Of a DNA stretch of 32,503 nucleotides, positions 1 to 8,164 are shown piece after piece. The translations under genes and the position numbers were made by a program. This DNA comes from Streptomyces atriruber. Lineage in GTDB: Bacteria > Actinomycetota > Actinomycetes > Streptomycetales > Streptomycetaceae. Where the stretch lies: assembly GCF_001418325.1 (NCBI RefSeq), contig NZ_LIPN01000349.1, positions 1-32,503 on the forward strand, in the 5' to 3' direction. Each line of letters begins with the position of its first letter. The first letter of the stretch is position 1. Under the pieces are notes generated by a model, which did no database searches, had not been told where the DNA came from, and worked only from the letters and a program-made list of their open reading frames with translations.

Positions 1-14
1 CCCAAGGAGCCCCC

Positions 15-1331
15 ATGCCCCACCTCGACCCGGCGGGCGCACCGGCCCGCCGCGTGCTCGCCGTCATCCCCGCCCGCGGCGGCTCCAAGGGCGTGCCCGC
101 CAAGAACCTCGCCCCGGTCGGCGGCGTGCCGCTGGTGGCCCGCGCCATCCGCGAGTGCCTGGCCGCCCGGCTCGTCACCGACGTCGTCGTCTCCACGGAC
201 GACCACGTGATCGCCGAGGCCGCCCGGCACGCCGGTGCCGAAGTGGTGCTGCGCCCCGCCGCGATCGCCGGGGACACCGCGACCAGCGAGGCCGCCGTGC
301 TGCACGCGATGGACGCCCACGAGGCGCTGCACGGCGTGACCGTGGACGTCGTCCTGCTCGTGCAGTGCACCAGCCCCTTCCTCACCCACGAGGACGTCGA
401 CGGGGTGGCCTCGGCGGTCGCCGAGCACGGCGCCGACACGGCCGTCACGGTGGCGCCCTTCCACGGCTTCATCTGGCGCGACGCGGCCGACGACGCCACG
501 GACGAGGGCGCGGCCCTGGACGCACGCCGCACCGACTCCGTGGGCGGCACGGCGACCCTCGCCAACTCCACGCAGACGCGCGGCGGTTACGGCGTCAACC
601 ACGACAAGTCCTTCCGCCCGCGCCGCCAGGACCGCCCCCAGGACCTCCTGGAGACGGGCGCCGCCTACGCCATGGACGCGGCGGGCTTCCGCGCCGAGAA
701 GCACCGTTTCTTCGGCCGCACCGAGCCGGTCCGCACCGACCCGGCGCGCGTCCTGGAGGTCGACGACCCGCACGACCTCGCCCGCGCCCGCGCGCTCGCC
801 CCCCTCTTCGACGCGGCCCGCCCCGAAGGCGACGCCGCCCTCCCGACCGCCGCCGACATCGACGCGGTCGTCCTCGACTTCGACGGCACCCAGACCGACG
901 ACAGGGTGCTGATCGACTCCGAGGGACGGGAGTTCGTCTCCGTGCACCGCGGGGACGGCCTCGGCATCGCGGCCCTCCGCAGGAGCGGCCTCGACATGCT
1001 GATCCTGTCCACGGAACAGAACCCGGTCGTCGCCGCGCGCGCCAGGAAGCTGAAGCTTCCCGTGCTGCACGGCATCGACCGGAAAGACCTCGCACTGAAG
1101 CAGTGGTGCGAGGAGCAGGGCATCGCTCCCGAGCGCGTGCTCTACGTCGGCAACGACGTCAATGACCTCCCGTGCTTCGCCCTCGTGGGCTGGCCCGTGG
1201 CGGTCGCGAGCGCCCACGACGTCGTACGCGGCGCCGCACGCGCGGTCACCACCGTCCCCGGTGGTGAGGGCGCGATCCGAGAGATCGCCACCTGGATCCT
1301 CGGCCCCTCTCTCGACTCCCTCCACAGTTAA
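15..1331 (+). CDS. CMP-ulosonate (acylneuraminate) cytidylyltransferase fused to HAD phosphatase
   Basis: This 438-residue protein has two domains. Residues about 12-265 are a NeuA/KdsB-type nucleotidyltransferase with the CTP-binding motif IPARGGSKGVPAKN at 18-31. Residues about 283-430 are a KdsC-like HAD phosphatase with motif I DFDGT (288-292), motif II near S332, the motif III lysine near K358 and GNDVND (379-384). The expected role is removal of a 9-phosphate from an ulosonic acid and activation of the sugar as CMP-sugar in the cytoplasm. Vertebrate CMP-sialate synthetases also carry a C-terminal HAD domain. The ATG at 15 follows AAGGAG at 4-9. neuB starts 13 bases downstream, so the two are co-transcribed. 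Kdn is my inferred substrate, because Streptomyces walls are known to contain Kdn teichulosonic acids; the sequence alone does not separate Kdn from sialic acid. Confidence 0.88.
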   Translation: MPHLDPAGAPARRVLAVIPARGGSKGVPAKNLAPVGGVPLVARAIRECLAARLVTDVVVSTDDHVIAEAARHAGAEVVLRPAAIAGDTATSEAAVLHAMDAHEALHGVTVDVVLLVQCTSPFLTHEDVDGVASAVAEHGADTAVTVAPFHGFIWRDAADDATDEGAALDARRTDSVGGTATLANSTQTRGGYGVNHDKSFRPRRQDRPQDLLETGAAYAMDAAGFRAEKHRFFGRTEPVRTDPARVLEVDDPHDLARARALAPLFDAARPEGDAALPTAADIDAVVLDFDGTQTDDRVLIDSEGREFVSVHRGDGLGIAALRRSGLDMLILSTEQNPVVAARARKLKLPVLHGIDRKDLALKQWCEEQGIAPERVLYVGNDVNDLPCFALVGWPVAVASAHDVVRGAARAVTTVPGGEGAIREIATWILGPSLDSLHS

Positions 1332-1344
1332 GGAATTTCCTCCC

Positions 1345-2298
1345 ATGAGCAACATCACCTCCATCGGCGCCAACTCCCGCCTCCGCAGCTTCGGTTCGAA
1401 GACGGCCGGTCCCGGTCAGCCCGTGTACATCACCGGTGAGATCGGCATCAACCACAACGGCGACCTGGAGAACGCGTTCGCGCTCATCGACGTGGCCGCC
1501 GACGCCGGCTGCGACGCGGTGAAGTTCCAGAAGCGCACCCCGGAGATCTGCACCCCGCGCGACCAGTGGGACATCGAGCGCGACACCCCCTGGGGCCGCA
1601 TGACGTACATCGACTACCGCCACCGCGTGGAGTTCGGCGAGTCCGAGTACCAGGCCATCAGCGAGCACTGCGCCAAGCGCGGCATCGACTGGTTCGCCTC
1701 CCCGTGGGACACCGAGGCCGTCGCCTTCCTGGAGAAGTTCGACCTGCCCGCCCACAAGGTCGCCTCCGCCTCGCTCACCGACGACGAGCTGCTCCGCGCC
1801 CTGCGCGCCACGGGCCGCACGATCATCCTCTCGACCGGCATGTCGACCCCGAAGCAGATCCGCCACGCGGTCGAGGTCCTCGGCAGCGACAACATCCTGA
1901 TGTGCCACGCCACGTCGACGTACCCGGCGCAGGCGGAGGAGCTCAACCTCCGCGTCATCAACACCCTCCAGGCCGAGTACCCGAACGTCCCGATCGGCTA
2001 CTCCGGTCACGAGACGGGCCTGCAGACGACGCTCGCCGCCGTCGCCCTCGGCGCCACCTTCGTCGAGCGCCACATCACCCTCGACCGCGCCATGTGGGGC
2101 TCGGACCAGGCCGCGTCGGTGGAGCCCCAGGGCCTCACGCGCCTCGTCCGCGACATCCGCACCATCGAGGCGTCCCTCGGTGACGGCGTCAAGAAGGTCT
2201 ACGAGTCCGAGCTCGGCCCGATGAAGAAGCTGCGCCGCGTCGCGGGCGTCGTGGCCGAGGCCGAGACCGCCGCGGACGCCGAGCCGGTCGCGGTCTGA
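1345..2298 (+). CDS. neuB: NeuB-family N-acylneuraminate/Kdn(-9-phosphate) synthase, SAF-less
   Basis: The protein is a PEP-dependent ulosonic acid synthase that condenses PEP with a mannose-type sugar (phosphate) in a TIM barrel. GEIGINHNGD (31-40) and KFQKR (60-64) are NeuB signatures. GYSGHETG (H222) and ERHITLD (H243) carry the two metal-ligand histidines of the family. The start is the ATG at 1345, with AAGGA at 1330-1334 overlapping the preceding stop codon; an upstream in-frame reading from 1162 lies inside the neighbouring gene and is rejected. At 317 residues the protein ends soon after the barrel. Canonical NeuB proteins are about 345 residues with a C-terminal antifreeze-like SAF domain that caps the partner's active site, and that domain is missing here. 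The gene sits between the fused NeuA-HAD gene and a probable transferase gene. Confidence 0.9.
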   Translation: MSNITSIGANSRLRSFGSKTAGPGQPVYITGEIGINHNGDLENAFALIDVAADAGCDAVKFQKRTPEICTPRDQWDIERDTPWGRMTYIDYRHRVEFGESEYQAISEHCAKRGIDWFASPWDTEAVAFLEKFDLPAHKVASASLTDDELLRALRATGRTIILSTGMSTPKQIRHAVEVLGSDNILMCHATSTYPAQAEELNLRVINTLQAEYPNVPIGYSGHETGLQTTLAAVALGATFVERHITLDRAMWGSDQAASVEPQGLTRLVRDIRTIEASLGDGVKKVYESELGPMKKLRRVAGVVAEAETAADAEPVAV

Positions 2299-2336
2299 AC
2301 ACGCGGGCCGCATTAACGGGAGACGGACACACGACG

Positions 2337-3449
2337 ATGAGCCCCCGAGTCGGCCGAGCCGCCGACACCACAGCCGCCCCGGGCGGGTCGGCGGAGTCCA
2401 CGCTCGCCTTCGTGGAGAGCCCGGTCCAGCTGCTGAACGTCCTGGAGTGGGCGCACGCCGCGGATGCGACCGGCCCGACCGGGGGCCTCACCGTCGTCGT
2501 CCTCTCCCCGAACGACCCCATGACGCGGGGCCAGTTGCGCCGCATGGCACAGCTCGCCCGCGACGAGGGCGTCGAGGTCCGCTGGGAGGAGGCGCGCGGC
2601 GGCGCGTCGGCACCCTTCCACACCGTCGGCGGCCTCGCGGGCGCCCTGCGCAGGGCCGACCGGGTCGTCATCGGCGACCCGTTCTCGCGCTACGTACAGC
2701 TCCTGCTCACGATCACCCGGGCCCGCTCCCTGGTCGTCGTCGACGACGGCACGGCCACGATGGAGTTCATCGCGCAGCTGGCCCGCGGCGAGCGCCTGCA
2801 GCGCTGGCACCGCAAGGGCGGCCGCCCGGGGCCCCGCGACCTCGTCTTCGCGCCCGTCTCGGCCTCCGCGCGGCGCCGCCTCACACCCGGCGGGACGCGC
2901 ACCGTCGAGGTCTTCTCCGCCATGCCGATCGACAGCGCGCCGGACGGCGTGCGGGTCACGGTCAACGCCTTCTCCTGGACCCGGGAGCGCTTCGGCCCGC
3001 CCCGCATCACACGCGGCTCCGACCTGGTCGGCACGTCCCTGGTGGAGACGGGGGTGGTCGACCCGGACCGCTACATCGAAGCGGTCATCGCCCTCTCCCG
3101 CGCCCACGGCGCCACCCGCTACTTCGCCCACCGCCGCGAGAGCGCCGAGAAGCTCCACCGGCTCGCGGTCGAGACGGGCCTCCAGGTGGTCCGCCCGGAC
3201 CTCCCCCTGGAACTCATCGCCCGCCGCGGCCCCATCGGCCGTACGATCCTCAGCTTCCCCTCGACCGTCGTCCACACCCTGCCCCTGGCCCTTGCGGGCA
3301 CGGAGGTCAAGGTGGCGGTCTGCGACATCGACCCGGCCTGGCTCACGGAGACGGCGTCGCCGCGCGCCCAGGGCTTCCTGTCCGGCGTCACGGGGACGGC
3401 ACGGGACGTGCACCGCCTCACCTCGGTGCGGCACACGGCGCCGGCGTAG
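2337..3449 (+). CDS. Probable GT52-like ulosonic acid (Kdn/sialyl) transferase
   Basis: This 370-residue protein has no signal peptide and would usually be called hypothetical. Its motif pattern resembles bacterial sialyl/polysialyltransferases (GT52/GT38 type). An N-terminal ESPVQLLNVLEW segment (27-38) resembles the start of GT52 proteins. VVVDDGT (133-139) fits the D/E-D/E-G motif, and FPST (307-310) fits the C-terminal S-S/T motif. The HP motif position is H265-R266, so the proline is not conserved. Position as the third gene after CMP-sugar synthase and NeuB supports use of the CMP-ulosonate to build or prime a wall polymer. The ATG at 2337 follows GGGAGA at 2318-2323. The family assignment is inferred from short motifs and context, not a full alignment. 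Its 3' end lies 4 bases from the convergent phosphatase gene. Confidence 0.6.
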   Translation: MSPRVGRAADTTAAPGGSAESTLAFVESPVQLLNVLEWAHAADATGPTGGLTVVVLSPNDPMTRGQLRRMAQLARDEGVEVRWEEARGGASAPFHTVGGLAGALRRADRVVIGDPFSRYVQLLLTITRARSLVVVDDGTATMEFIAQLARGERLQRWHRKGGRPGPRDLVFAPVSASARRRLTPGGTRTVEVFSAMPIDSAPDGVRVTVNAFSWTRERFGPPRITRGSDLVGTSLVETGVVDPDRYIEAVIALSRAHGATRYFAHRRESAEKLHRLAVETGLQVVRPDLPLELIARRGPIGRTILSFPSTVVHTLPLALAGTEVKVAVCDIDPAWLTETASPRAQGFLSGVTGTARDVHRLTSVRHTAPA

Positions 3450-3452
3450 CGG

Positions 3453-3905
3453 CTACGGGGCGAAGCGCCGGACGTACCGGCGCTGCCAGGGCGTCTCCAC
3501 CGCATGCCGGTCGTAGTGCGTACGCACAAAGGAGACGGCCTCCGCCGCGGGCACCCCGTCGAGCACGGCGACGCAGGCGAGGGCCGTCCCGGTCCGGCCA
3601 CGCCCGCCCCCGCAGGCGACCTCGACCCGCTCGCCCGCCGACCGCTCCCACACCTCGCGCAGCACCTTCCGCGCGAGCTCCCGGTCGGCGGGCAGCCGGA
3701 AGTCCGGCCACGGCAACCACCTTGCTTCCCACGGCACTTCGGGAGGCCGCTTGCCGAGCAGATAGACGCCGAGGCCGGGCGCGTCCCCCTTGGGCAGCGG
3801 GCGCCGGAGCCCGCGCCCCCTGACAAGCCGCCCGGAGGGCAGCCGCAGGACGCCGGGGGCGGTGGCGTGCCAGGCGGATGTCGTCGTCCCGCGGTCGTCG
3901 GTCAT
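3453..3905 (-). CDS. Protein-tyrosine/dual-specificity phosphatase-like protein
   Basis: This cytoplasmic protein of 150 residues has a cysteine-phosphatase P-loop, C98-x5-R104 followed by TG (ACGGGRGRTGT). A WPD-like general-acid loop lies at WPDF (66-69). The residue before the catalytic cysteine is alanine instead of the usual histidine; this may raise the cysteine pKa but is tolerated in some actinobacterial members. The minus-strand ATG at 3905 follows a GGGGAGA ribosome binding site at 3916-3922. Its substrate is unknown. It is convergent with the glycopolymer operon with only three bases between the stop codons, so the two transcripts probably overlap. Confidence 0.78.
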   Translation of the reverse strand: MTDDRGTTTSAWHATAPGVLRLPSGRLVRGRGLRRPLPKGDAPGLGVYLLGKRPPEVPWEARWLPWPDFRLPADRELARKVLREVWERSAGERVEVACGGGRGRTGTALACVAVLDGVPAAEAVSFVRTHYDRHAVETPWQRRYVRRFAP

Positions 3906-3984
3906 GGCCGGTGGGTCTCCCCGTGGTGTTCCGTCGGTGGACGTCCCAGTCTCGCGCCCGGCCCCTCCCGGCGTACAGCGGTTC

Positions 3985-4389
3985 TCAGACGGCGGTCCGC
4001 AGCCACTGCCAGGTCTTGGGCCCGACGATGCCGTCGGCGGCCAGGCCCCAGGAGCGCTGGAACTTCTTCACACCAGCCCGGGTGTCCTTGCCGAACACCC
4101 CGTCGACGGCGACGTAGACGGAGTGGAAGCGGAGCAGCGCCTGGATCTCCTTGACCTTCTTGCCCCGGTCGCCGTAGTCGGCATAGGTGTTCAGGAGGTC
4201 GTAGCCGCAGTACATGCCGATGCCGCCCCACCACTCGCAGTAGGCCGCGGCGGACGGCGACCCGGTGGACGGTGACTCGGAGCGCGGGGCCGGGGCGGCG
4301 GCCGAAGCGGTGGCGGCCAGCCCGGTGACGGCGGTCGCGGCCATGATTCCCGTGGCCAGGGCGGCTAAGGACTTGCGTGCGACGTGCAT
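3985..4389 (-). CDS. Secreted peptidoglycan-binding (PG_binding_1) domain protein
   Basis: The 134-residue product begins with a Sec signal peptide (MHVARK, hydrophobic stretch 8-25, cleavage near ASA at 28-30). After a Ser/Pro-rich linker, residues about 74-131 form a PG_binding_1 repeat (GKKVKEIQALLRF; DGVFGKDTRAGVKKFQ; VGPKTWQWL). Two cysteines (C51 and C61) could pair outside the cell. The chosen ATG at 4389 has GAGGAG at 4395-4400; a longer reading from 4428 would put 13 residues in front of a clean signal peptide and is rejected. No catalytic domain is attached, so it probably binds wall peptidoglycan as a small exported module. Function beyond binding is unknown. Confidence 0.85.
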   Translation of the reverse strand: MHVARKSLAALATGIMAATAVTGLAATASAAAPAPRSESPSTGSPSAAAYCEWWGGIGMYCGYDLLNTYADYGDRGKKVKEIQALLRFHSVYVAVDGVFGKDTRAGVKKFQRSWGLAADGIVGPKTWQWLRTAV

Positions 4390-4622
4390 GAGAACTCCTC
4401 GGGACGGGGCGCCGTGCGGCGCCGCCATGAACGGACCCGATTCACGCTAGGGTTCCGGCCGCTACCGCGCGTCCAGCAGGAGTGTGACGCGCGCCTGCAC
4501 CCAGGGGTGCAGCGGGTCAACCCCTGCCGTAGGCCTACCGCGTGCGGTTGACGCGGAACCGCCTTCCGTGTGCCACGGGATCGGCGAAGAGTGCTTCGTG
4601 ACCACTGAGCAACACCACGGGG

Positions 4623-5666
4623 ATGACGGGGAAGTGCATGTTCACTGTGCTGGACACCGTTTGTTTGGCGCCGGGCGAGAAGACGACCGGATGGGCGGAG
4701 ATCACCGCGCAGGCCTTGGTGACGACCCGCTTCCGTTTCCCGGACCCCGAGAGGTTCGAAGCGCGGATGGGGGCCATGGAGCTGGGACCGGTGCAGCTGT
4801 CGGCGATCTCGTACGCGCAGCTGGTCTCGTCCCGCACTTCGCGACTGATACGCCAGTCGGACCCCGAGCTGTACCAGATCGGTGTCATCACCTCAGGGCG
4901 GCAGGGCATAGAACAGGCACGGCACAGCACCCTCGTGACGCCCGGTGAGATCGTTCTGTACGACAGCTCCCGTCCGTTCGTGGCATCGGCCGAGGGGCCG
5001 GGCAGTTGCAGCTCGCTGCTCCTCCAGTTCCCACGGAGCCTCATGCCTCTGCCCGACGGGTTGGTCGCCCCCTTGTGCGGGACGTCCCTGGGAGTGGCCG
5101 AGGGCGTGGGGCAGGTGCTGCGGCAGAGCCTGGAGAGCCTGGCGCAGGCGGGTGACGACCTGACCGCCGGTGACCGGCAGAGGCTCGGCACGATCGTCCT
5201 CGACCTGGCGGCGGCCGCCGTCGCCGGGCGCGTCGACCGGACGTCGGCGCTGCCTCCGGAGAGCCGCAGCGAGGCGCTGTACCAGCAGATCACGGGCTTC
5301 ATCGGCCGCCATCTGCGCGATCCCGGGCTCAAGCCATCCGCGGTCGCGGCGGCGCACAGCATCTCCGTGCGCGTACTGCACCGCGTCTTCCAGACCCGTG
5401 GGACCACCGTGAACGGATACATCCGGCAGGAACGGATCGCGCGCTGCCGCCGGGACCTCGCGGACCCCCTGCTGCACGCCACACCCGTCAGCTCGATCGG
5501 CGCACGCTGGGGCTACCCGCGGCCCTCCGACTTCACCCGAGCCTTCCGCACCGCGACCGGGATGGCCCCCACCGAGTACCGGAGCGCTCAGCGACACGCC
5601 GTTCGAGGGACGGCCCACCGGGGCCGCCCCTCGTCAGCCGGCGAGGGTCAGCAGGCGTCGATGTAG
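4623..5666 (+). CDS. AraC-family transcriptional regulator
   Basis: The 347-residue protein has an AraC-like ligand-binding N-terminal half (about 20-210, with the AraC_binding_2-type pattern YQIGVITSGRQGIEQ) and a C-terminal double helix-turn-helix at about 235-330. The second helix-turn-helix contains SSIGARWGYPRPSDFTRAFR, the typical AraC signature. Start is uncertain: ATG 4623, or ATG 4638 preceded by GGGGAAG. The gene is transcribed away from the peptidoglycan-binding gene across a 233-base divergent spacer. Its 3' end overlaps the convergent I36 inhibitor gene by 19 bases. Target genes are unknown. The divergent secreted-protein gene is a possible target by position only. Confidence 0.88.
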   Translation: MTGKCMFTVLDTVCLAPGEKTTGWAEITAQALVTTRFRFPDPERFEARMGAMELGPVQLSAISYAQLVSSRTSRLIRQSDPELYQIGVITSGRQGIEQARHSTLVTPGEIVLYDSSRPFVASAEGPGSCSSLLLQFPRSLMPLPDGLVAPLCGTSLGVAEGVGQVLRQSLESLAQAGDDLTAGDRQRLGTIVLDLAAAAVAGRVDRTSALPPESRSEALYQQITGFIGRHLRDPGLKPSAVAAAHSISVRVLHRVFQTRGTTVNGYIRQERIARCRRDLADPLLHATPVSSIGARWGYPRPSDFTRAFRTATGMAPTEYRSAQRHAVRGTAHRGRPSSAGEGQQASM

Positions 5667-6049
5667 CGGATGCCCGCCCAGTTGCCGGAGGGGTCGCCGT
5701 AGGGGGCACCCGGGGTCGTGTAGACGAGCTGCTTGTTGGCGTTGTACATCTTGGCCTTGGTGCCGCTGGACTGGTTGTTGTACCAGGAACCGCCGGTCCT
5801 GGCCGCGATCTGCTGCAGGTAGCAGTCCTTGAACTTGAAGGCCAGACGCGTGTAGTTCGCTCCCGCGTAGCCGCAGAAGTAGTACTTCGGACAGTCGGCG
5901 GGCGCCGCCGTGATGCGGGCGCCCGAACCCTGCTGACCGGTGGCCGAGTCGGTGGCCTGGGCAGTGCCGGCGGTCGCCGTCATGGCGAGCAGGGCACCCG
6001 TCACGAGGGCGGTGCGGCGCAGTCGGGTGCGGATGGTCGGGTGGCTCAT
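5648..6049 (-). CDS. Secreted peptidase inhibitor I36-like protein
   Basis: The 133-residue protein has a signal peptide (twin-arginine-poor, Sec-like, cleavage near TAQA at 29-32) and a small cysteine-containing domain with C53, C59, C76 and C133. The pattern CPKYYFCGYAGANYTRLAFKF followed later by WYNNQSS matches the peptidase inhibitor I36 (SMPI-type, beta-gamma-crystallin-like) family common in Streptomyces. It should act outside the cell, possibly on metalloproteases; inhibition is a family property and is not shown here. The ATG at 6049 has GGGGAGAG at 6054-6061. Its stop lies inside the 3' end of the AraC gene. Confidence 0.8.
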   Translation of the reverse strand: MSHPTIRTRLRRTALVTGALLAMTATAGTAQATDSATGQQGSGARITAAPADCPKYYFCGYAGANYTRLAFKFKDCYLQQIAARTGGSWYNNQSSGTKAKMYNANKQLVYTTPGAPYGDPSGNWAGIRYIDAC

Positions 6050-6205
6050 CGGTCTCTCCCCTTCAGGTTCGTCCGGTGCGTTCCTTGGGTGTCACCGGAC
6101 GCGGCACCCACGCTTCCCGAACCCCCGGGGGAAGTCCTTAGCGTCCAGTGCCCCGTCCTTGGCGCACAGCGCCGTGGTGGGCCGGGGCGCGGGGGAAGAG
6201 GGCGT

Positions 6206-6721
6206 TCAGCGCGGTGCGGGGACGTCGGCGGGGGCGCGGTTCCCGGCGGGAGCGTGGCTCTCGGCCAGCCCGCGCGACGACGCCACCACCGGCGTCCCCC
6301 GCCTCGTCCGCAGCCCGAACGCGCTGATCAGTGCGGCGAGCAGGGCGGCGGCCAGGGGGACCCACAGGGCGGCCCGGTAGCCGTCCAGGAGTGCGGACGG
6401 GGAACTCGACGCGGTGGCGGTGACGTTGACCGCCGTGACCGTCGGCAGGCCGAGCGCGGCGCCGAACTGGAAGGACGTGTGGAGGAGCGCACCGGCCGGG
6501 CCCTGCTCCTCCTCGGCCACGCCTTCCGTGGCCACGATGGTGAGCGGGCCGTACGCGGGCGGGTTCACGATCACGGCCGCCATGAGCCGGTGGACAGGCC
6601 GAGGTCGGCCCGGATGGAGGGGAGGGCGACGTTGAGCATCGCGACGTCGATGCCCTCCGGGAAGATGCCGGTGAGGGATCGTCGGGGGCTCGGGCGCGTG
6701 AGGCGCAAGGTTCTGACTCAT
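6206..6721 (-). pseudogene. Decayed MFS (DHA2-type) transporter
   Basis: Reading on the minus strand, an MSQNLAPHAPEPP start (ATG at 6721) is followed, after a frame change near 6675, by a clear first transmembrane segment (GIFPEGIDVAMLNVALP) ending LGLSTGSWRP and a stop. A second frame then gives PAYGPLTIVATEG, QGPAGALLHTSFQFGAALG and a last helix WVPLAAALLAALISAFGL, the C-terminal end of a DHA2 drug-type transporter. A normal member has about 450-500 residues; here roughly 170 codons remain in two or more frames, so most of the middle is deleted. It is divergent from a decayed LysR gene, its likely former regulator. No product is expected. Confidence 0.8.
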
Positions 6722-6822
6722 GCCGCCACCCTCGGCCGGGGCCCGGGGGCGGAACAACGGCGATCATCGCAACGTTCGTTCAGCCAGGCTGACCGATCCG
6801 CAACGACCTGGGGGGCACGTCG

Positions 6823-7537
6823 ATGGAGCGTGACGAACTGGAGCGCTTTCTGCTGCTCGCGGAGGAGCTGCACTTCGGCCGCACCGCGGAGCGCATGCGG
6901 CTGTCCCGGGCCAGGGCGAGCCAGCTCGTGCAGCGCCTCGAACGCCGCGTCGGCGCCCCGCTGTTCATCCACAGCAGCCGCCGCGTCGGCCTCGCCGCGC
7001 TCGGCCGTCAGCTACGGGCCGACCTCGAACCGCACCACCGCACCACCGCGCCATCGACTCCGTGCTGCACGTGGGCTTCGCCAACCCCCTCACCGGCGAG
7101 ATCGTCATGAAGGGGACGGAGGCCCTGCGCGGCAGCCCCCCCGGGCCTCACCGTGGAGGTCTGCGAGGCGCCGCTCGGCGATCCGTACGGGCAGCCGCGC
7201 AAGGGCGAGTCCGACGTGCAGCTCACCGAATTCCCGGTACGGGAGGACGACCTGGCGGACGTCCCCCTCCTCACCATCGCGGGCCCGGTACCCGACTACT
7301 GGCTGGACCACCACGTCCCCTCCCGCACCCCGAGCGGCCGCCCGATCGGCCGCGGCCCGGGGCGCGCTCCCGGCACCGGCCCACACAGTCACGTACTTCG
7401 CCCGCCCCGGCGTCGCGTACGTCCCCTTCGCCGACGCGGAGCCGACCGGCTACGGCCTGGTCCGGCGGCCGGGTCACGAGACGGGGCGGTGGCGGCGTTC
7501 GCACGGACGGCACGCGAAGTCACGGGAGGACGAATGA
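6823..7537 (+). pseudogene. Decayed LysR-family regulator
   Basis: The first part, from ATG 6823, encodes a good LysR winged helix (MERDELERFLLLAEELHFG, then LSRARASQLVQRLERRVG). After about 7045 the homology continues in another frame (SVLHVGFANPLTGEIVMKG). It returns to the first frame near 7140 (LTVEVCEAPLGDPYGQ, LLTIAGPVPDYWLDHHVP), and from about 7375 continues in the third frame (TVTYFARPGVAYVPFADAEP). At least three frameshifts are therefore visible, one next to a run of seven C at about 7136-7142. The segment between VREDDLAD and VPLLTIAG looks shortened. A truncated HTH peptide could still be made. It faces the decayed MFS gene. Confidence 0.85.
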
Positions 7538-7603
7538 CTGCAGGACAAATGACCGCAGGGCAGTGACCGCATGACAACCCGACACGGCCGGAAGGACGGC
7601 AGC

Positions 7604-8164
7604 ATGGCGAACAGCGCACTCCTGGTGATGGACATCCAACGGGACGTCGTCGCGCTCGCGGACGACGGTTGCGGCTATCTGCCGCGGCTGCGCACGGCGA
7701 TCGACGGCGCACGGGCGGCGGGCATCCCCGTGATCTACGTGGTGATGGGGCTGCGCCCGGACCTGCCGGACGTCGCCCCGCCCACCAGAATCGTCCGCAA
7801 CGTCGTGGAGGCGGGGCTGTTCACCGAGGGCGCCCACGGCAGCGGGATCCATCCCGACGTGGCGCCCCTGCCCGGCGAGGCCGTGGTGACCAAGCGGCGG
7901 GGGAGCGCGTTCTCGGGCAGCGACATGGACCTGGTGCTCCGGGCCCACGACGTCGACGGCCTCGTCCTCGCGGGCATCGCCACCAGCGGCGTGGTCCTGC
8001 ACACGGCGTGCCGCGCGAACGACATGGACCTGCCCCTGACGATCCTGTCGGACGCCTGCCTCGACCTCGACCCCGAACTGCACAGCACCCTCGTCGAAAA
8101 GCTGTTCCCCCAATGGGCGGAGGTCACCACGGCCGGGGCCTGGGCGGAGTCGGTCGCCCGATGA
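7604..8164 (+). CDS. Isochorismatase-like (cysteine hydrolase fold) protein lacking the cysteine
   Basis: This 186-residue alpha/beta protein has the fold of isochorismatase/nicotinamidase hydrolases. LLVMDIQRD supplies the catalytic Asp (D10), K97 is in VVTKRRG, and the cis-peptide loop is GIATSGVVLHT (124-134). The nucleophile position of that loop, Cys in nicotinamidases, is V130. Loss of the Cys is also seen in vinyl-ether-cleaving isochorismatases such as PhzD, so it may be such an enzyme or a non-nucleophilic subfamily. Substrate unknown. ATG 7604 has GGAAGGA at 7590-7596; the upstream ATG 7571 has no comparable site. Its stop overlaps the start of the GNAT gene (ATGA), so the two are translated together. 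Confidence 0.82.
   Translation: MANSALLVMDIQRDVVALADDGCGYLPRLRTAIDGARAAGIPVIYVVMGLRPDLPDVAPPTRIVRNVVEAGLFTEGAHGSGIHPDVAPLPGEAVVTKRRGSAFSGSDMDLVLRAHDVDGLVLAGIATSGVVLHTACRANDMDLPLTILSDACLDLDPELHSTLVEKLFPQWAEVTTAGAWAESVAR

Noticed and set aside
1162..1344. N-terminal extension of NeuB
   Set aside because: It lies within the HAD domain of the preceding gene. ATG 1345 has a correctly spaced AAGGA.
7062..7574. Separate small genes within the decayed LysR region
   Set aside because: The translated pieces in three frames are consecutive parts of one LysR effector domain, so they are fragments of a single broken gene.
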